Positions 8,736 through 19,296 are shown, counted from the first letter of the stretch. The stretch: DNA of 64,000 nt from Solibacillus silvestris (GCA_001586195.1 CP014609.1:2330001-2394000); one strand, 5' to 3'. The notes: generated by a model not told the origin, from the letters alone. Translations and numbers: made by a program.

Positions 8736-11059
8736 TACTTATTAAAACCTCCATCTAGTGCGAGCGCAAGAACTTCTTCCGCTTGTGAAACTAGTTTAAA
8801 TGTGAGTTGCTCACGAATTGTTTCAGGAATATCATCAATATCACGTTCATTGTCTTGCGGAATGATAATCGTCGTTAATCCTGCACGGTGGGCACTTAGT
8901 GATTTCTCTTTTAAGCCGCCGATTGGCAGTACACGACCCCGTAATGTTACTTCTCCAGTCATTCCAATTTCGCGTTTAATTGCTTTTCCAGTTATTGCGG
9001 ACACAATAGCAGTCGTCATCGTAATACCTGCTGATGGACCATCTTTTGGTACAGCGCCTTCCGGAACGTGGACATGAATATCGTGCTGATCGAAATAATC
9101 AGCATCTACTCCTAAATCACTTGTTAATGTGCGGACGAATGAAAGCGCAATTTGTGCTGATTCCTTCATTACATCGCCAAGCTTCCCTGTTAAAATTAAT
9201 TTACCTTTACCAGGTGTTAATGAAACCTCGATTTGTAATGTATCACCACCGACTGTTGTATAGGCAAGTCCAGTAGCGACACCCACTTGGTTTTCCAATT
9301 CAGCTTGTCCATAGCGGAAGCGGTGTTTCCCAAGCATATCCACTAGTACTTTGGAGTTGACCGTTACTTTTTTCTTTTCACCAGATACGATTTTTTTCGC
9401 AGCTTTACGGCAAACAGTCGCAACTTGACGTTCCAACCCACGAACACCAGCTTCACGTGTATAGTAACGAATTAAATCCGTAATCGCTTCATCTTTCATT
9501 GCCATTTGCGTCTTCTTCAAACCATGTTCCTTCATCTGTTTCGGAATCAAATGGTTCTTAGTAATTTCTACTTTTTCGAATTCTGTATAACCTGCAATAT
9601 TAATGATTTCCATACGATCCAATAATGGTGCAGGAATTGTACTTAAATCATTTGCTGTTGCAATAAATAGGACATCTTGCAAATTGTACGGTTCTTCAAT
9701 AAAGTGGTCACTGAATGTATTATTTTGCTCGGGATCCAATACTTCCAGCATTGCAGCAGATGGGTCTCCACGGAAGTCATTTGACATTTTATCGATTTCA
9801 TCAAGTAAGAATACAGGATTTGTCGTGCCTGCTTTTTTCATCCCTTGAATGATACGTCCCGGCATTGCGCCGACATACGTACGACGGTGACCACGAATTT
9901 CAGATTCATCACGCACACCGCCAAGTGATACACGGACAAATTTACGGTCAAGGCTTTCCGCAATGGAACGCGCTAAACTCGTTTTACCTACGCCCGGAGG
10001 TCCGGCCAAACATAAAATCGGACCGCGCAATGAATTCATTAATTGACGTACTGATAAATATTCTAAAACGCGCTCTTTCACTTTTTCTAAGCCATCATGA
10101 TCGCGATTTAAAATTTCTTCTGCATAGGCAATATCAATACGGTCTTCCGTTTTTTCCGTCCAAGGAATCGATACAAGCCATTCCAGATAATTACGGATGA
10201 CACCACTCTCTGCACTTGCAGCAGGTAACTTTTCGTAGCGGTCAAGTTCTTTTAACGCTACTTTTTGTGTTGACTCCGGCATTCCGGCACTATCGATTTT
10301 TTTGCGAAGTTCGGCAATTTCACCCGTTTTTCCTTCGCGATCACCAAGTTCTGTTTGGATTGCTTTCATTTGCTCACGCAGATAATATTCTTTCTGTGTA
10401 CGCTCCATCGCTTGTTTCACTTTTGTACTGATTTTTTTCTCGAGATTTAAGATCTCCTGCTCGTCATGCAAACGAATCATTAAGTGATCTAAACGCTTTT
10501 TAATGTTCGTAATATCGAGCACTTCTTGCTTTTCATTAATTTTGAAAGGCAAATGAGAAGCAATAACATCTGCTAATCGACCAGGTTCTTCAATATCAAG
10601 CACCAATTCGATTGTTTCTGTCGTAATTTTGTTTGAAGATTTTGCATATTTTTCAAAATACGATAGCACAGTACGCATTAAAGCTTCCGTTTCCGCATCT
10701 TTGTGCAGCTCATCTTCAAATAGTTCCAAATCTGCAGTTGTAAATTTCCCGGAATCTTCATAGCTGACCATTTCCGCACGGTTTAAACCTTCAACCAGAA
10801 TACGTAATGTTCCATTTGGAAGCTTCAGCATTTGTTTTACCTTCGCTAATGTCCCCATTTTATAAAGATCTGCTTTTCCCGGTGAATCAACACGTAAATC
10901 TTTTTGGGTTACTAAAAAGATTGTACTATCTTCAAGCATCGCATGTTCTAGTGCAGCAATTGAACGTTCTCGACCCACATCAATATGTAAAACCATCGTT
11001 GGGTATACAAGAAGTCCTCTTAACGGTAAAACTGGCATATTAGTTAATTTTTTCGTCAC
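8735..11059 (-). CDS. lonA: ATP-dependent protease LonA
   Basis: Cytoplasmic AAA+ serine protease degrading misfolded and regulatory proteins. It has an N-terminal substrate-binding LON domain (residues about 8-200), a coiled-coil segment, an AAA+ module with Walker [10 protein letters not shown] near 354 and Walker [11 protein letters not shown], and a C-terminal protease domain with a Ser-Lys dyad: Ser676 in DGPSAG and Lys719 in GGLKEK. I start it at GTG 11057-11059, nine bases after GGAGGTG. A frame-open ATG exists at 11101, but a near-consensus promoter (11100-11128) would begin transcription at about 11093, downstream of that ATG. With this start the protein is 774 residues, the length of B. 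subtilis LonA. The lonB gene that lies between lonA and clpX in B. subtilis is missing here. Confidence 0.97.
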   Translation of the reverse strand: MTKKLTNMPVLPLRGLLVYPTMVLHIDVGRERSIAALEHAMLEDSTIFLVTQKDLRVDSPGKADLYKMGTLAKVKQMLKLPNGTLRILVEGLNRAEMVSYEDSGKFTTADLELFEDELHKDAETEALMRTVLSYFEKYAKSSNKITTETIELVLDIEEPGRLADVIASHLPFKINEKQEVLDITNIKKRLDHLMIRLHDEQEILNLEKKISTKVKQAMERTQKEYYLREQMKAIQTELGDREGKTGEIAELRKKIDSAGMPESTQKVALKELDRYEKLPAASAESGVIRNYLEWLVSIPWTEKTEDRIDIAYAEEILNRDHDGLEKVKERVLEYLSVRQLMNSLRGPILCLAGPPGVGKTSLARSIAESLDRKFVRVSLGGVRDESEIRGHRRTYVGAMPGRIIQGMKKAGTTNPVFLLDEIDKMSNDFRGDPSAAMLEVLDPEQNNTFSDHFIEEPYNLQDVLFIATANDLSTIPAPLLDRMEIINIAGYTEFEKVEITKNHLIPKQMKEHGLKKTQMAMKDEAITDLIRYYTREAGVRGLERQVATVCRKAAKKIVSGEKKKVTVNSKVLVDMLGKHRFRYGQAELENQVGVATGLAYTTVGGDTLQIEVSLTPGKGKLILTGKLGDVMKESAQIALSFVRTLTSDLGVDADYFDQHDIHVHVPEGAVPKDGPSAGITMTTAIVSAITGKAIKREIGMTGEVTLRGRVLPIGGLKEKSLSAHRAGLTTIIIPQDNERDIDDIPETIREQLTFKLVSQAEEVLALALDGGFNK

Positions 11060-11099
11060 GCGGGTATTCACCTCCATCCAAATCTTTAAAAAAACCCGC

Positions 11100-11128
11100 A
11101 ATATAAGTATGTGTTAGTTCCTTGTCAA
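11100..11128 (-). promoter_or_regulatory. Sigma-A promoter of lonA-ysxC
   Basis: On the minus strand TTGACA, a 17-bp spacer and TATATT. The predicted transcription start near 11093 leaves a leader of about 35 nt before the GTG start codon of lonA. Confidence 0.8.
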
Positions 11129-11257
11129 TTACGCCTAAGCGTTACTGTGTCCAGATTTTTCCGAGTTCAGGTACTCAAAATACTGGAGAAAACCATTTTT
11201 AACGCTTCAAAACCTGAGACATCCGGCTAAATATCCGAAACCTTATGTATATGCTTT

Positions 11258-11305
11258 TGTAAGAAAAAGCTGACTTTGGACTTGCTTGAGAAGTCTAAGT
11301 CAGCT
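11258..11305 (-). terminator. Terminator of clpX
   Basis: A long hairpin, outer stem AGCTGACTT / AAGTCAGCT with further inner pairing, at 11268-11305. It is followed on the minus strand by TTTTTCTTAC and sits about 30 bp beyond the clpX stop. Confidence 0.85.
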
Positions 11306-11333
11306 ACATAGTTGGAATCCATTCAGCTAATAA

Positions 11334-12605
11334 TTAAGCTGAAGTTTTTTTGTTGTCGTCTTTTTTCAATTCAGACCCATCATCCAAAATTAACTTTGGA
11401 TCTGCTTTGTCACGAATTGTTTCAGCTGTGATGATACATTTTTTAATATCTTCACGTGAAGGCAATTCAAACATTACATCAAGCATTGTCGCTTCAATGA
11501 TTGAACGTAGACCACGGGCACCAGTTTTGCGTTCAATTGCCAATTTAGCAATTTCGACAAGTGCATCGTCTTCAAACTCCAGTTCAACATCATCAAGCTC
11601 CAACATTTTTTGGTATTGTTTTGCTAAAGCGTTTTTAGGCTCAGTTAAAATTTGTACTAAAGCATCTACATTTAACTGCTCTAATGTAGCCAATACCGGT
11701 AAACGTCCGATAAATTCAGGAATTAATCCGAATTTCAACAAGTCTTCAGGAATTAACTGTGACATAATTGAAGCATCTTCATCGATTCCTTTATTTTGTG
11801 TTGAAGCAAAGCCAATTACTTTTTCGCCTTGACGACGTTTAATAATTGTTTCGATTCCATCAAATGCTCCACCTACGATAAACAGGATATTCGATGTATC
11901 GATTTGAAGGAACTCCTGGTGTGGATGCTTACGTCCGCCTTGTGGGGGAACACTTGCAACTGTACCTTCTAAAATTTTCAGTAATGCTTGTTGTACACCT
12001 TCGCCTGATACGTCACGTGTAATTGAAGGATTTTCAGATTTACGAGCAACCTTGTCAATCTCATCAATATAAATGATACCCTTTTCTGCACGTTCTATAT
12101 CATAATCTGCAGCCTGGATTAGCTTTAAAAGAATATTTTCAACGTCCTCACCAACATAACCTGCTTCAGTTAAGCTTGTCGCGTCAGCAATTGCGAATGG
12201 TACATTTAAAATACGCGCCAACGTTTGAGCAAGTAAAGTTTTACCGCTACCAGTTGGTCCGATTAATACGATATTCGATTTCGACAATTCAACATCGTCA
12301 ATTTTTGAATTCGAATTAATACGTTTATAGTGATTATATACAGCAACTGCCAATGCTTTTTTTGCACGTTCTTGTCCGATTACATATTCACCTAAAATAT
12401 TTAAAATCTCTTTAGGTTTTGGAATTTCATTGAACTCGATTTCCTCTTCGATCCCTAACTCTTCCACTACGATCTCCGAGCATAGTTCGATACACTCATC
12501 ACAAATATATACGCCTGGTCCTGCAACCAGTTTACGAACTTGTTCTTGTGGTTTACCACAAAAAGAGCATTTTAAATTGCCTTTTTCATCATTAAATTTA
12601 AACAA
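11334..12605 (-). CDS. clpX: ClpX, ATPase subunit of ClpXP protease
   Basis: AAA+ unfoldase that feeds substrates, including SsrA-tagged proteins, into ClpP. An N-terminal C4 zinc-binding domain (Cys13, Cys16, Cys35, Cys38) handles substrate and adaptor binding. The AAA+ core shows Walker A GPTGSGKT (116-123), the pore-loop motif GYVGED (149-154) and Walker B IYIDEID (178-184). At 423 residues it matches the family. The start is TTG at 12603-12605, behind AGGGGTGA, giving [18 protein letters not shown] as in B. subtilis. It is monocistronic, with its own promoter and terminator. Confidence 0.98.
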   Translation of the reverse strand: MFKFNDEKGNLKCSFCGKPQEQVRKLVAGPGVYICDECIELCSEIVVEELGIEEEIEFNEIPKPKEILNILGEYVIGQERAKKALAVAVYNHYKRINSNSKIDDVELSKSNIVLIGPTGSGKTLLAQTLARILNVPFAIADATSLTEAGYVGEDVENILLKLIQAADYDIERAEKGIIYIDEIDKVARKSENPSITRDVSGEGVQQALLKILEGTVASVPPQGGRKHPHQEFLQIDTSNILFIVGGAFDGIETIIKRRQGEKVIGFASTQNKGIDEDASIMSQLIPEDLLKFGLIPEFIGRLPVLATLEQLNVDALVQILTEPKNALAKQYQKMLELDDVELEFEDDALVEIAKLAIERKTGARGLRSIIEATMLDVMFELPSREDIKKCIITAETIRDKADPKLILDDGSELKKDDNKKTSA

Positions 12606-12631
12606 TTTGGTTCACCCCTATTCAAGCAACA

Positions 12632-12660
12632 ATCTTACAAGATTCTAGTTGTTTTATCAA
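12632..12660 (-). promoter_or_regulatory. Promoter of clpX
   Basis: Minus strand TTGATA, 17-bp spacer, TAAGAT. The predicted transcription start is near 12625, about 20 nt before the TTG start codon. Confidence 0.6.
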
Positions 12661-12750
12661 ATAAATTGATTGCGCGTTGTTACTAGCTTATTTTATGTCC
12701 TATTAAACTTTGCTGGCTGTTCAATAGTTAATGAAATTATCCCGCATTAA

Positions 12751-12818
12751 CGGGTAGTAAGACTCCCGCCTTTCGATTAAAGTACAGCGAAAAGGAAAGG
12801 CGGGAAATCAACTACCCG
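12751..12818. repeat. Nested palindrome in clpX-tig gap
   Basis: A 68-bp element with outer arms CGGGTAGT / ACTACCCG and inner arms TCCCGCCTTTC / GAAAGGCGGGA around an AT-rich loop. Neither side has a T-tract, so it is not a standard terminator. A second 9-bp inverted repeat lies at 12845-12874 (ATCAGTGGG / CCCACTGAT), and a third with 11-bp arms at 13067-13100 (ACTGATTCATG / CATGAATCAGT). The 533-bp gap between tig and clpX contains no gene I can support. The elements may be REP/MITE-like repeats or structured RNA. Confidence 0.6.
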
Positions 12819-12949
12819 TAAAAGCCCGATCGGTTCAACTAACAATCAGTGGGAGATAAAGAACCCCCACTGATTTAAGTTTCACTTTATATTGTAACTT
12901 TTTATCATTAAATATTCAAATGAACCAACTATTATATGTATGTATTCAA

Positions 12950-12983
12950 AGGTAGAAAACAAGGCACGGGAATACCGTACCTT
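12950..12983 (-). terminator. Probable terminator of tig
   Basis: AAGGTACGG / CCGTGCCTT (one mismatch, 5-nt loop) at 12961-12983 is followed on the minus strand by TTTTCTACCTTT, about 155 bp past the tig stop. Confidence 0.6.
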
Positions 12984-13138
12984 GTCAAAATCTCATTTTA
13001 TTCAATCCGTACTAGTTTTATCTTTATGTTAGACGGTAGCCCAGGAGTAAACCAGTACTTGTCGGCACTGATTCATGCTTCACCATGGTCATGAATCAGT
13101 ACAGGATTGAATTCAAATCGATTATTCAAAACAAATAA

Positions 13139-14428
13139 TTAGTTAGAAATTTTAGCGTTTTCAACTAGGAATTCAACTGTTTTTTGAGTGCGGATATCGT
13201 TCTCAAGAACTTGAGTTCCACCTAAAGCAGTTAAAATTTGATCGTTTGACATACCGAATTGAGCAGCCATTTTTTCTACTTCTGTATTGATATCTTCTTC
13301 AGATACTTCAATGTTTTCAGCTTGACCAATTGCTTCTAAAACTAAAGATACACGTACACGGTTTACAGCTTCTTCAGCCATTTGAGTGCGTAATGCTTCT
13401 TCGTTTTGACCTGAGAATTGGTAGTAAAGGTCTAAGTTCATACCTTGCATTTGTAAACGTTGGCCGAACTCTTGAACCATGCGGTCAACTTCAGTGTTGA
13501 TCATTCCTTGTGGAATTTCAACTTCTGCATTAGCAGCTGCTTTTTCAACTAACTCGTCGCGTAAAGAAGCTTCTACATCTGCTTCTTTGTTAGCTAAAGT
13601 AGTTTCTTTTAATTTAGTGCGTAATGCTTCTACAGTTTCAACTTCTGGATCGATTTCTTTAGCGAACTCATCCGTTAAGTCTGGTAATACTTTTGTTTTA
13701 ACTTCTTTAACTGTTACAACGAATTTCGCTTCTTTGCCAGCTAATTCAGCAGCATGGTATTCTTCTGGGAAAGTAACTACTACATCTTTCGTTTCACCAG
13801 TTTTAGCACCTACTAATTGCTCTTCGAAACCTGGAATGAAAGAACCAGAACCGATTTCTAATGCGTAGTCTTCACCTTTACCGCCTTCGAATGCTTCTTC
13901 ACCAACAAAACCTTCGAAATCGATTACAGCTGTGTCGCCTTCAACGATTGCTTCATCTTCTTTAATTTCTAATTCAGCTTTTTTAGCTAATTGAGCGTCG
14001 ATTAAAGATTGAACTTCTTCGTCTGTTACTTCAGCAGATTGTTTTGTTACTTCTAAACCTTTATATTCACCTAATTTTGGTTCTGGTTTCACAGTTACTG
14101 TTGCAGTGTATGTGAAGTCAGTACCTTTAGCGAAATTCTCAGTACCCGCGATTTCTGGGTAGTCAACTGGCTCAATACCAGCTTCGTCTAAAGCAACTGG
14201 GTATGAAGAATTGATAACGATTTCTAGAGCATCTTGGTAAAGAGCTTCTACACCGTACATTTTTTCAAATACGTTACGAGGCATTTTTCCTTTACGGAAA
14301 CCTGGTACGTTAATTTGTTTTACTACTTTTTTGAAAGCTTGGTCTAAAGCTTTATCAACTTCTGCAGCTTCTACAGTAACCGTTAATAAACCTTCGTTAC
14401 CTTCTTGTTTTTCCCATTTTACTGACAT
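13139..14428 (-). CDS. tig: Trigger factor
   Basis: Ribosome-associated chaperone and peptidyl-prolyl isomerase that shields nascent chains at the exit tunnel. The N-terminal ribosome-docking signature GFRKGKMP lies at residues 43-50. An FKBP-type PPIase domain covers about 155-240, and a helical C-terminal domain holds the chaperone cavity. The start is ATG 14426-14428 ([13 protein letters not shown]), eight codons inside the longest open frame, because GGAGGTAA lies just before it and the sequence then matches the family N-terminus. The resulting 429 residues is the usual length. A good promoter lies upstream. Confidence 0.97.
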   Translation of the reverse strand: MSVKWEKQEGNEGLLTVTVEAAEVDKALDQAFKKVVKQINVPGFRKGKMPRNVFEKMYGVEALYQDALEIVINSSYPVALDEAGIEPVDYPEIAGTENFAKGTDFTYTATVTVKPEPKLGEYKGLEVTKQSAEVTDEEVQSLIDAQLAKKAELEIKEDEAIVEGDTAVIDFEGFVGEEAFEGGKGEDYALEIGSGSFIPGFEEQLVGAKTGETKDVVVTFPEEYHAAELAGKEAKFVVTVKEVKTKVLPDLTDEFAKEIDPEVETVEALRTKLKETTLANKEADVEASLRDELVEKAAANAEVEIPQGMINTEVDRMVQEFGQRLQMQGMNLDLYYQFSGQNEEALRTQMAEEAVNRVRVSLVLEAIGQAENIEVSEEDINTEVEKMAAQFGMSNDQILTALGGTQVLENDIRTQKTVEFLVENAKISN

Positions 14429-14500
14429 ATATATTACCTCCAAAGTTAACATTCGTTTGAATAAACAAACTCGTCATATATATTGTTTGACAACCATTTT

Positions 14501-14528
14501 AGTATAACATAGATGCTCAATGTTTCAA
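14501..14528 (-). promoter_or_regulatory. Promoter of tig
   Basis: Minus strand TTGAAA, 16-bp spacer, TATACT. It starts a leader of about 65 nt before the tig ATG and lies immediately after the stop of the upstream TPR gene. Confidence 0.65.
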
Positions 14529-14537
14529 CTTTTTTCA

Positions 14538-15527
14538 CTACTCTTGCAAATCCGACATTTTTTCTATGTTTTGTAAAAAAGTAACTATTCCACCATTCAT
14601 TTCCCTCTCTTCACCGAACATTATTTTCACATAATCGATATAGCCTGCAGCAACTTCTTCACTGGAATATCCGGCCCATTCAAACGGGTAAAGTACGATT
14701 GCATGTTTGTCGATTAAGTGTAAAGCAAACTCTAAAGTAGACGGCTCCTGTGCCAGTTGTTCCGTTATAAATCCCGTAATTTCCGTATATTGAGGCAGCT
14801 TCGTCGGCAACGGAAAATTCACCGGGTTTAATTCTTTGGACTGACCTAGTTTTGTTACAGTGACTGTCATATTGATTTCTTGTTCAACAAGCAGAATGAG
14901 CAGTAAGCTTTTTATAAAAGGTTGGATTGTTTCGTTTTCAATGAGGGCTTTCAATTCACCGGAATAGGGACGGATATTCTTTTCCGTAAGTTCATGAATC
15001 AGCATCATTTGCTGTTGTGCTGACATTACAGAAAATTCTGTTGCCGTAAATTCTTCAGGTTCGTTATCTTCAATAATTGTTGCTTGAAAATGGGATTCCT
15101 GGTTTTCCGCAATATGGGCATTCAAATTTTTTAAGCGTTCGAATTTTTCCGCTTCATATTCAGGGATTAACTGTTCGTCAAACAATGATTCAATGATTTT
15201 TTCAACTTGTTTAAATTGACGTAATTGCATGCAGATCGTTAAGTACAGTTCCATCACTTCAAAGTACATGTTTGGACCTATCGCAAGCAATTCCTCACAA
15301 ACTTGTTTTGCTCGTTCGTAATTTTTTTCTTCATATAATGAGTATGCAAATATACTAAGTGACACTTCATCTCCCTCACCTAGTAACAAAGCTTGCTCAA
15401 ATAGCTCATTTGCTTCTTTGTACTGGTTATTTTCTGCCAAGTATTTTGCTTCATTAAATAAACGATCCATCATCCCCGGAAATAAAATTACTTTTCCATG
15501 ATCTTTATTTTTTTTATTTTCTTTCAT
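14538..15527 (-). CDS. ysoA: TPR-repeat protein, YsoA-like
   Basis: A 329-residue cytoplasmic protein. Residues about 20-115 contain tetratricopeptide-like helical pairs (AKYLAENNQYKEANELFEQA, then YSLYEEKNYERAKQVCEELL); the rest is acidic and helical without known motifs. It sits directly upstream of tig in the same orientation, as ysoA does in B. subtilis, and the length is similar (about 340). TPR domains mediate protein-protein contacts; the partner is unknown. The name rests on position, length and fold type. Confidence 0.75.
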   Translation of the reverse strand: MKENKKNKDHGKVILFPGMMDRLFNEAKYLAENNQYKEANELFEQALLLGEGDEVSLSIFAYSLYEEKNYERAKQVCEELLAIGPNMYFEVMELYLTICMQLRQFKQVEKIIESLFDEQLIPEYEAEKFERLKNLNAHIAENQESHFQATIIEDNEPEEFTATEFSVMSAQQQMMLIHELTEKNIRPYSGELKALIENETIQPFIKSLLLILLVEQEINMTVTVTKLGQSKELNPVNFPLPTKLPQYTEITGFITEQLAQEPSTLEFALHLIDKHAIVLYPFEWAGYSSEEVAAGYIDYVKIMFGEEREMNGGIVTFLQNIEKMSDLQE

Positions 15528-15751
15528 CTAATCACTCCATCGGCGACAAAGTAATGCAGTTGCACTCTTCGTCCATTGCATTTATTTTAACGTTGTTTAT
15601 TCATTCCAACAATAATTATATGAATGCATGATTTAATCTGAAATCGTGACCCTTTTCACTCAATATTCCCGTTCTTAATTGTAATTAACCTAATTTATTG
15701 TTATTAGCAACAAAAGGACGGTTATTGTGTGTATGAAAAAAGTCGTTCTGT

Positions 15752-15779
15752 TTGCATTGAACGGCCAGTGCGGTATACT
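15752..15779 (+). promoter_or_regulatory. Promoter of proC
   Basis: TTGCAT, 16-bp spacer, TATACT, about 60 bp before the proC ATG. Nothing else recognisable lies in the 15528-15840 gap. Confidence 0.65.
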
Positions 15780-15840
15780 AAGCGCTATGTACATTTTACG
15801 TAAAAGATATAATTAAATTAATTGAAAGAAGGATTTATAG

Positions 15841-16650
15841 ATGAAATTTGGATTTATCGGACTTGGAAACATGGCTGGCGCGATTATTCACGGCATGATT
15901 ACAAGCCAGCAATTTAATGCTGCCGATGTATACGGGATGAATCGGAGTCGTGAAAAAACCGAAGACCTTGTAAATAAATACGGCATTCAGGCAGCCGATA
16001 CAATTGAACAGATAATGGAACAAGTAGACGTAATTGTCATCGCTGTAAAACCTCAAATGTTCGAAGATGTTTTACCTACAATAAAAAAACATCTAACGAA
16101 TAAACACATCGTCATTTCAATCGCCGCCGGAAAATCACTCGATTATTTACATGAGGAACTTGGAAGCGAAACATCTATTTTCCGGGTTATGCCGAATATT
16201 AACGCAACAATCGGGGCATCGACAAGTTGTTATTCAACTCAGAAAGCTAGTGCAGGTCAAAAAGCAATCATTGAGAAGCTTTTTGCTACTGTCGGAACAA
16301 TTGTCGAGCTTCCTGAAAACCTATTTTCAATCTTTACAACAATTGGTTGTGCTTCTCCTGCCTTTACTTACCTCTATATCGACTCATTGGCCCGTGCAGC
16401 AGTTCGTGAAGGGATGCCCAAAGATATGGCACTTCAAATTGCGGCAAGCTCTGTATTAGGCAGTGCGCAAATGGTATTACAGTCCGATTCTCACCCATGG
16501 GCATTAATCGATCAAGTATGTTCACCTGGAGGAACGACAATTCAAGGTGTCACTTCCCTTCAAGTTAATCACTTTGAAAGTACAATCTACGAAGCCGTTG
16601 ATGCAGTAACGAATCGTGATACATTTTTACAAAAACAAACAGTTAAATAG
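15841..16650 (+). CDS. proC: Pyrroline-5-carboxylate reductase
   Basis: Last step of proline synthesis: NAD(P)H-dependent reduction of 1-pyrroline-5-carboxylate to L-proline in the cytoplasm. The N-terminal Rossmann motif GFIGLGNMAGAI is at residues 4-15. The C-terminal dimerisation domain carries the family signature around SPGGTTIQGV (about 225-234). At 269 residues it is full length. AAGGA precedes the ATG. It is a single-gene unit with its own promoter and terminator. B. subtilis has several paralogues (proG, proH, proI), so proC is used in the generic sense. Confidence 0.95.
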   Translation: MKFGFIGLGNMAGAIIHGMITSQQFNAADVYGMNRSREKTEDLVNKYGIQAADTIEQIMEQVDVIVIAVKPQMFEDVLPTIKKHLTNKHIVISIAAGKSLDYLHEELGSETSIFRVMPNINATIGASTSCYSTQKASAGQKAIIEKLFATVGTIVELPENLFSIFTTIGCASPAFTYLYIDSLARAAVREGMPKDMALQIAASSVLGSAQMVLQSDSHPWALIDQVCSPGGTTIQGVTSLQVNHFESTIYEAVDAVTNRDTFLQKQTVK

Positions 16651-16658
16651 ATATGCCT

Positions 16659-16697
16659 GCCCAGTGGATATAACTTCTCACTGGGCTTTTTCTTTTT
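16659..16697 (+). terminator. Terminator of proC
   Basis: GCCCAGTG / CACTGGGC stem (16659-16686) followed by TTTTTCTTTTTT. Confidence 0.92.
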
Positions 16698-16767
16698 TAT
16701 AAAGTAATGATAATAAATTATGTTTTTATTTTCTCTTAATTCTACAAAAAAAAATATGAGAACATAA

Positions 16768-16796
16768 TTGCTAACTACCGTACTATTCTATATAAT
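16768..16796 (+). promoter_or_regulatory. Promoter of carboxy(nor)spermidine operon
   Basis: TTGCTA, 17-bp spacer, perfect TATAAT; transcription would start near 16803, about 50 nt before the first gene. Confidence 0.75.
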
Positions 16797-16852
16797 CAAT
16801 CTTGTTTCAAAAATGAAACCAAAAAATTATAGATTTGGAGCGTGACAAGAAA

Positions 16853-18082
16853 TTGGGTAAAGCATTGATTATTGGAGCTGGCGGTGTAGCTAGCGTTGTC
16901 GTACATAAATGTGTACAAAACTCAGAAGTATTCGAAGAGATTATGATCGCAAGTCGAACAAAATCAAAATGTGATGCTTTAAAAGAAAAATTAGATGGTG
17001 GAAAAACGATTATTCACACAGCACAGGTGGATGCGGATAACACTGAGGAACTAATTGACCTAATCAATGGATTTAATCCAGATGTGGTGATCAATGTAGC
17101 TTTACCATATCAAGACTTAACTATTATGGATGCATGTTTGGCAACGAAGACTCACTATGTAGATACAGCGAACTACGAGCCTTTAGATACTGCTAAATTC
17201 GAATATAAATGGCAATGGGCGTATAAAGAGCGTTTTGAAGAAGCAGGTATTACTGCGCTTCTAGGTTCAGGTTTTGACCCAGGTGTAACAGGCGTATTCA
17301 CAGCGCATGCACAAAAGCATCATTTCGATGAAATTCATTATATCGATATCGTTGATGCAAACGGTGGAGACCACGGACTTCCATTCGCAACAAACTTCAA
17401 CCCTGAAATCAACATTCGCGAAATTACTGCGAACGGTCGTTTCTGGAAAGATGGCGAGTGGGTTGAAACGGAGCCTTTAGAATATAAAACAGTTTATAAC
17501 TTACCGGAAATCGGTGAAAAAGATTGCTACCTTCTATACCATGAAGAACTGGAATCTTTAGCGAAAAACATTAAAGGTTTAAAACAAATCCGCTTCTGGA
17601 TGACGTTTGGCGAAAAATACTTAACACATTTAAACGTTCTTGAAAATGTAGGTATGACTTCAATCGAGCCAATCGAATTCCAAGGACAAATGATTCAGCC
17701 AATCCAGTTTTTAAAAGCTGTTTTACCAGACCCAGCTACATTAGGTCCACTTACAAAAGGTAAAACAAACATCGGCTGTATCGTTCGCGGTATGAAAGAC
17801 GGTAAAGAAAAAACTTACTATGTATACAATGTATGTGATCACCAAGAATGCTACAGAGAAGTTGGCTCACAGGCGATTTCTTACACAACTGGTGTACCGG
17901 CAATGATCGGCGCTATGCTTGTAATGAACGGCGAATGGCAAAAACCAGGTGTATGGAATGTAGAAGACTTCAATCCGGACCCATTCATGGATGCATTAAA
18001 TAAATGGGGATTACCATGGCACGAAACAGAAAACCCTGAATTAATCGACTTGGAATTCACTTCTGCTGGAGAAAAAGCATAA
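16853..18082 (+). CDS. Carboxynorspermidine/carboxyspermidine dehydrogenase
   Basis: Saccharopine-dehydrogenase-family enzyme. In the alternative polyamine pathway it condenses L-aspartate semialdehyde with a diamine (putrescine gives carboxyspermidine; diaminopropane gives carboxynorspermidine) using NADPH. The Rossmann motif GAGGVASVV starts at residue 8, followed by ASRTKSKC and the family stretch LGSGFDPGVTGVF. I start it at TTG 16853 (MGKALIIGAGG), matching related proteins; a longer frame from TTG 16835 exists but puts the GGAG ribosome binding site inside the gene. Length is about 409 residues. Its stop overlaps the ATG of the decarboxylase gene (TAATG), so the two steps are coupled. 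Confidence 0.9.
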   Translation: MGKALIIGAGGVASVVVHKCVQNSEVFEEIMIASRTKSKCDALKEKLDGGKTIIHTAQVDADNTEELIDLINGFNPDVVINVALPYQDLTIMDACLATKTHYVDTANYEPLDTAKFEYKWQWAYKERFEEAGITALLGSGFDPGVTGVFTAHAQKHHFDEIHYIDIVDANGGDHGLPFATNFNPEINIREITANGRFWKDGEWVETEPLEYKTVYNLPEIGEKDCYLLYHEELESLAKNIKGLKQIRFWMTFGEKYLTHLNVLENVGMTSIEPIEFQGQMIQPIQFLKAVLPDPATLGPLTKGKTNIGCIVRGMKDGKEKTYYVYNVCDHQECYREVGSQAISYTTGVPAMIGAMLVMNGEWQKPGVWNVEDFNPDPFMDALNKWGLPWHETENPELIDLEFTSAGEKA

Positions 18083-19275
18083 TGGCAGAAATTAAAAACA
18101 CGAAAAAATCTGTGATGGCAGCTGCTCTTGAAAAAGAAACAGGCATTGACTGGTCAAAAGCACCATCTCCCGCCTTCGTAGTGGACGAGCGATTACTTGA
18201 GCGCAATTTAAAACTGTTAAAATCCGTACAAGATCGTACGAATTGTGATATTTTACTTGCACTTAAAGGGTTTTCTATGTGGTCAACATTCCCGATGGCG
18301 CGCAATTATTTAGCGGGGATTACATCTTCTTCATTATTTGAAGCACGTCTTGGCTTTGAAGAATTCGGCAAGGAAGTACACGCGTATGCCCCTGCTTATG
18401 CAGAGCATGAAATCGATGAATATTTAACTTATGTCGACCATATTGTATTTAACTCATTTGATCAGTTAAATAAATACAAAGACAAAGTGTTAAATCACGA
18501 GAAAAATATTTCAATCGGTTTACGTGTAAATCCAGGATATTCAGAAGTGGAAACACCTTTGTATGACCCTTGCTATATTAACTCGCGATTAGGTATTCCG
18601 GTGGAGTCATTCCGTCCGGATGAACTTGACGGTGTTGAAGGTATTCACTTCCATGCAATGTGTGAGCAGGGTGCAGAGGTTTTGGAGCGTATTTTAGTAC
18701 ACTTTGAAGAGAAATATGGCGAATACTTGCATCAAATGAAGTGGATTAACTTTGGCGGCGGACACCATATTACGAAGCCAGGTTATGATGTCGAGCTATT
18801 AGTCAGCTTAATCAACCGCATTCAGGAAACATATGGCGTAAAAGTGATTTTAGAGCCAGGTGAAGCAATTGCGCTTAATACAGGATATTTAGTGGCAACA
18901 GTACTTGATATCGTACAAAACGGTATGGAGCTTGCGATTGTCGACTCTTCAGCTACTTGCCATATGCCGGATACACTTGAAATGCCTTATCGCGCACACA
19001 TTATCGGTTCGGGTCAGCCAAACGAGAAAGCTTACACATATCGTTTAGGCGGTATGACTTGCTTAGCAGGTGACATTATCGGAGACTATTCTTTTGATGA
19101 GCCGCTACAAGCAGGCGACAAACTTGTCTTTACGGACATGGCCCATTATACAATGGTAAAAACGCATATGTTCAATGGTGTAAATCTGCCAAGTATTTGC
19201 ACTTACAATGAACAAGATGGTGTAAAAGTTATTCGTACTTTCCAATACGAAGACTACCGTAACCGTCTATCTTAA
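18082..19275 (+). CDS. nspC: Carboxynorspermidine decarboxylase
   Basis: PLP-dependent, alanine-racemase-fold decarboxylase that converts carboxy(nor)spermidine to (nor)spermidine. The PLP lysine is Lys62 in LLALKGFSMW. The glycine loop NFGGGHHIT and the C-terminal motif DSSATCHMPD, which carries the active-site Cys from the neighbouring subunit, are visible. At 397 residues it is full length. It begins within the stop codon of the dehydrogenase gene and is closed by a strong terminator. In Firmicutes this pair usually replaces the SpeD/SpeE route to spermidine; the actual product here is not readable from sequence. Confidence 0.94.
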   Translation: MAEIKNTKKSVMAAALEKETGIDWSKAPSPAFVVDERLLERNLKLLKSVQDRTNCDILLALKGFSMWSTFPMARNYLAGITSSSLFEARLGFEEFGKEVHAYAPAYAEHEIDEYLTYVDHIVFNSFDQLNKYKDKVLNHEKNISIGLRVNPGYSEVETPLYDPCYINSRLGIPVESFRPDELDGVEGIHFHAMCEQGAEVLERILVHFEEKYGEYLHQMKWINFGGGHHITKPGYDVELLVSLINRIQETYGVKVILEPGEAIALNTGYLVATVLDIVQNGMELAIVDSSATCHMPDTLEMPYRAHIIGSGQPNEKAYTYRLGGMTCLAGDIIGDYSFDEPLQAGDKLVFTDMAHYTMVKTHMFNGVNLPSICTYNEQDGVKVIRTFQYEDYRNRLS

Positions 19276-19296
19276 TTAACAATCCATGGTAACAAA

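Noticed and set aside
11060-11101. Longer LonA N-terminus from ATG 11101
   Set aside because: The lonA promoter places the transcript start downstream of that ATG, and the GTG at 11059 has the ribosome binding site.
11350-11832. A 160-codon open frame on the plus strand inside clpX
   Set aside because: Antisense shadow of a highly conserved gene, Ser/Asn-rich translation without any motif or ribosome binding site.
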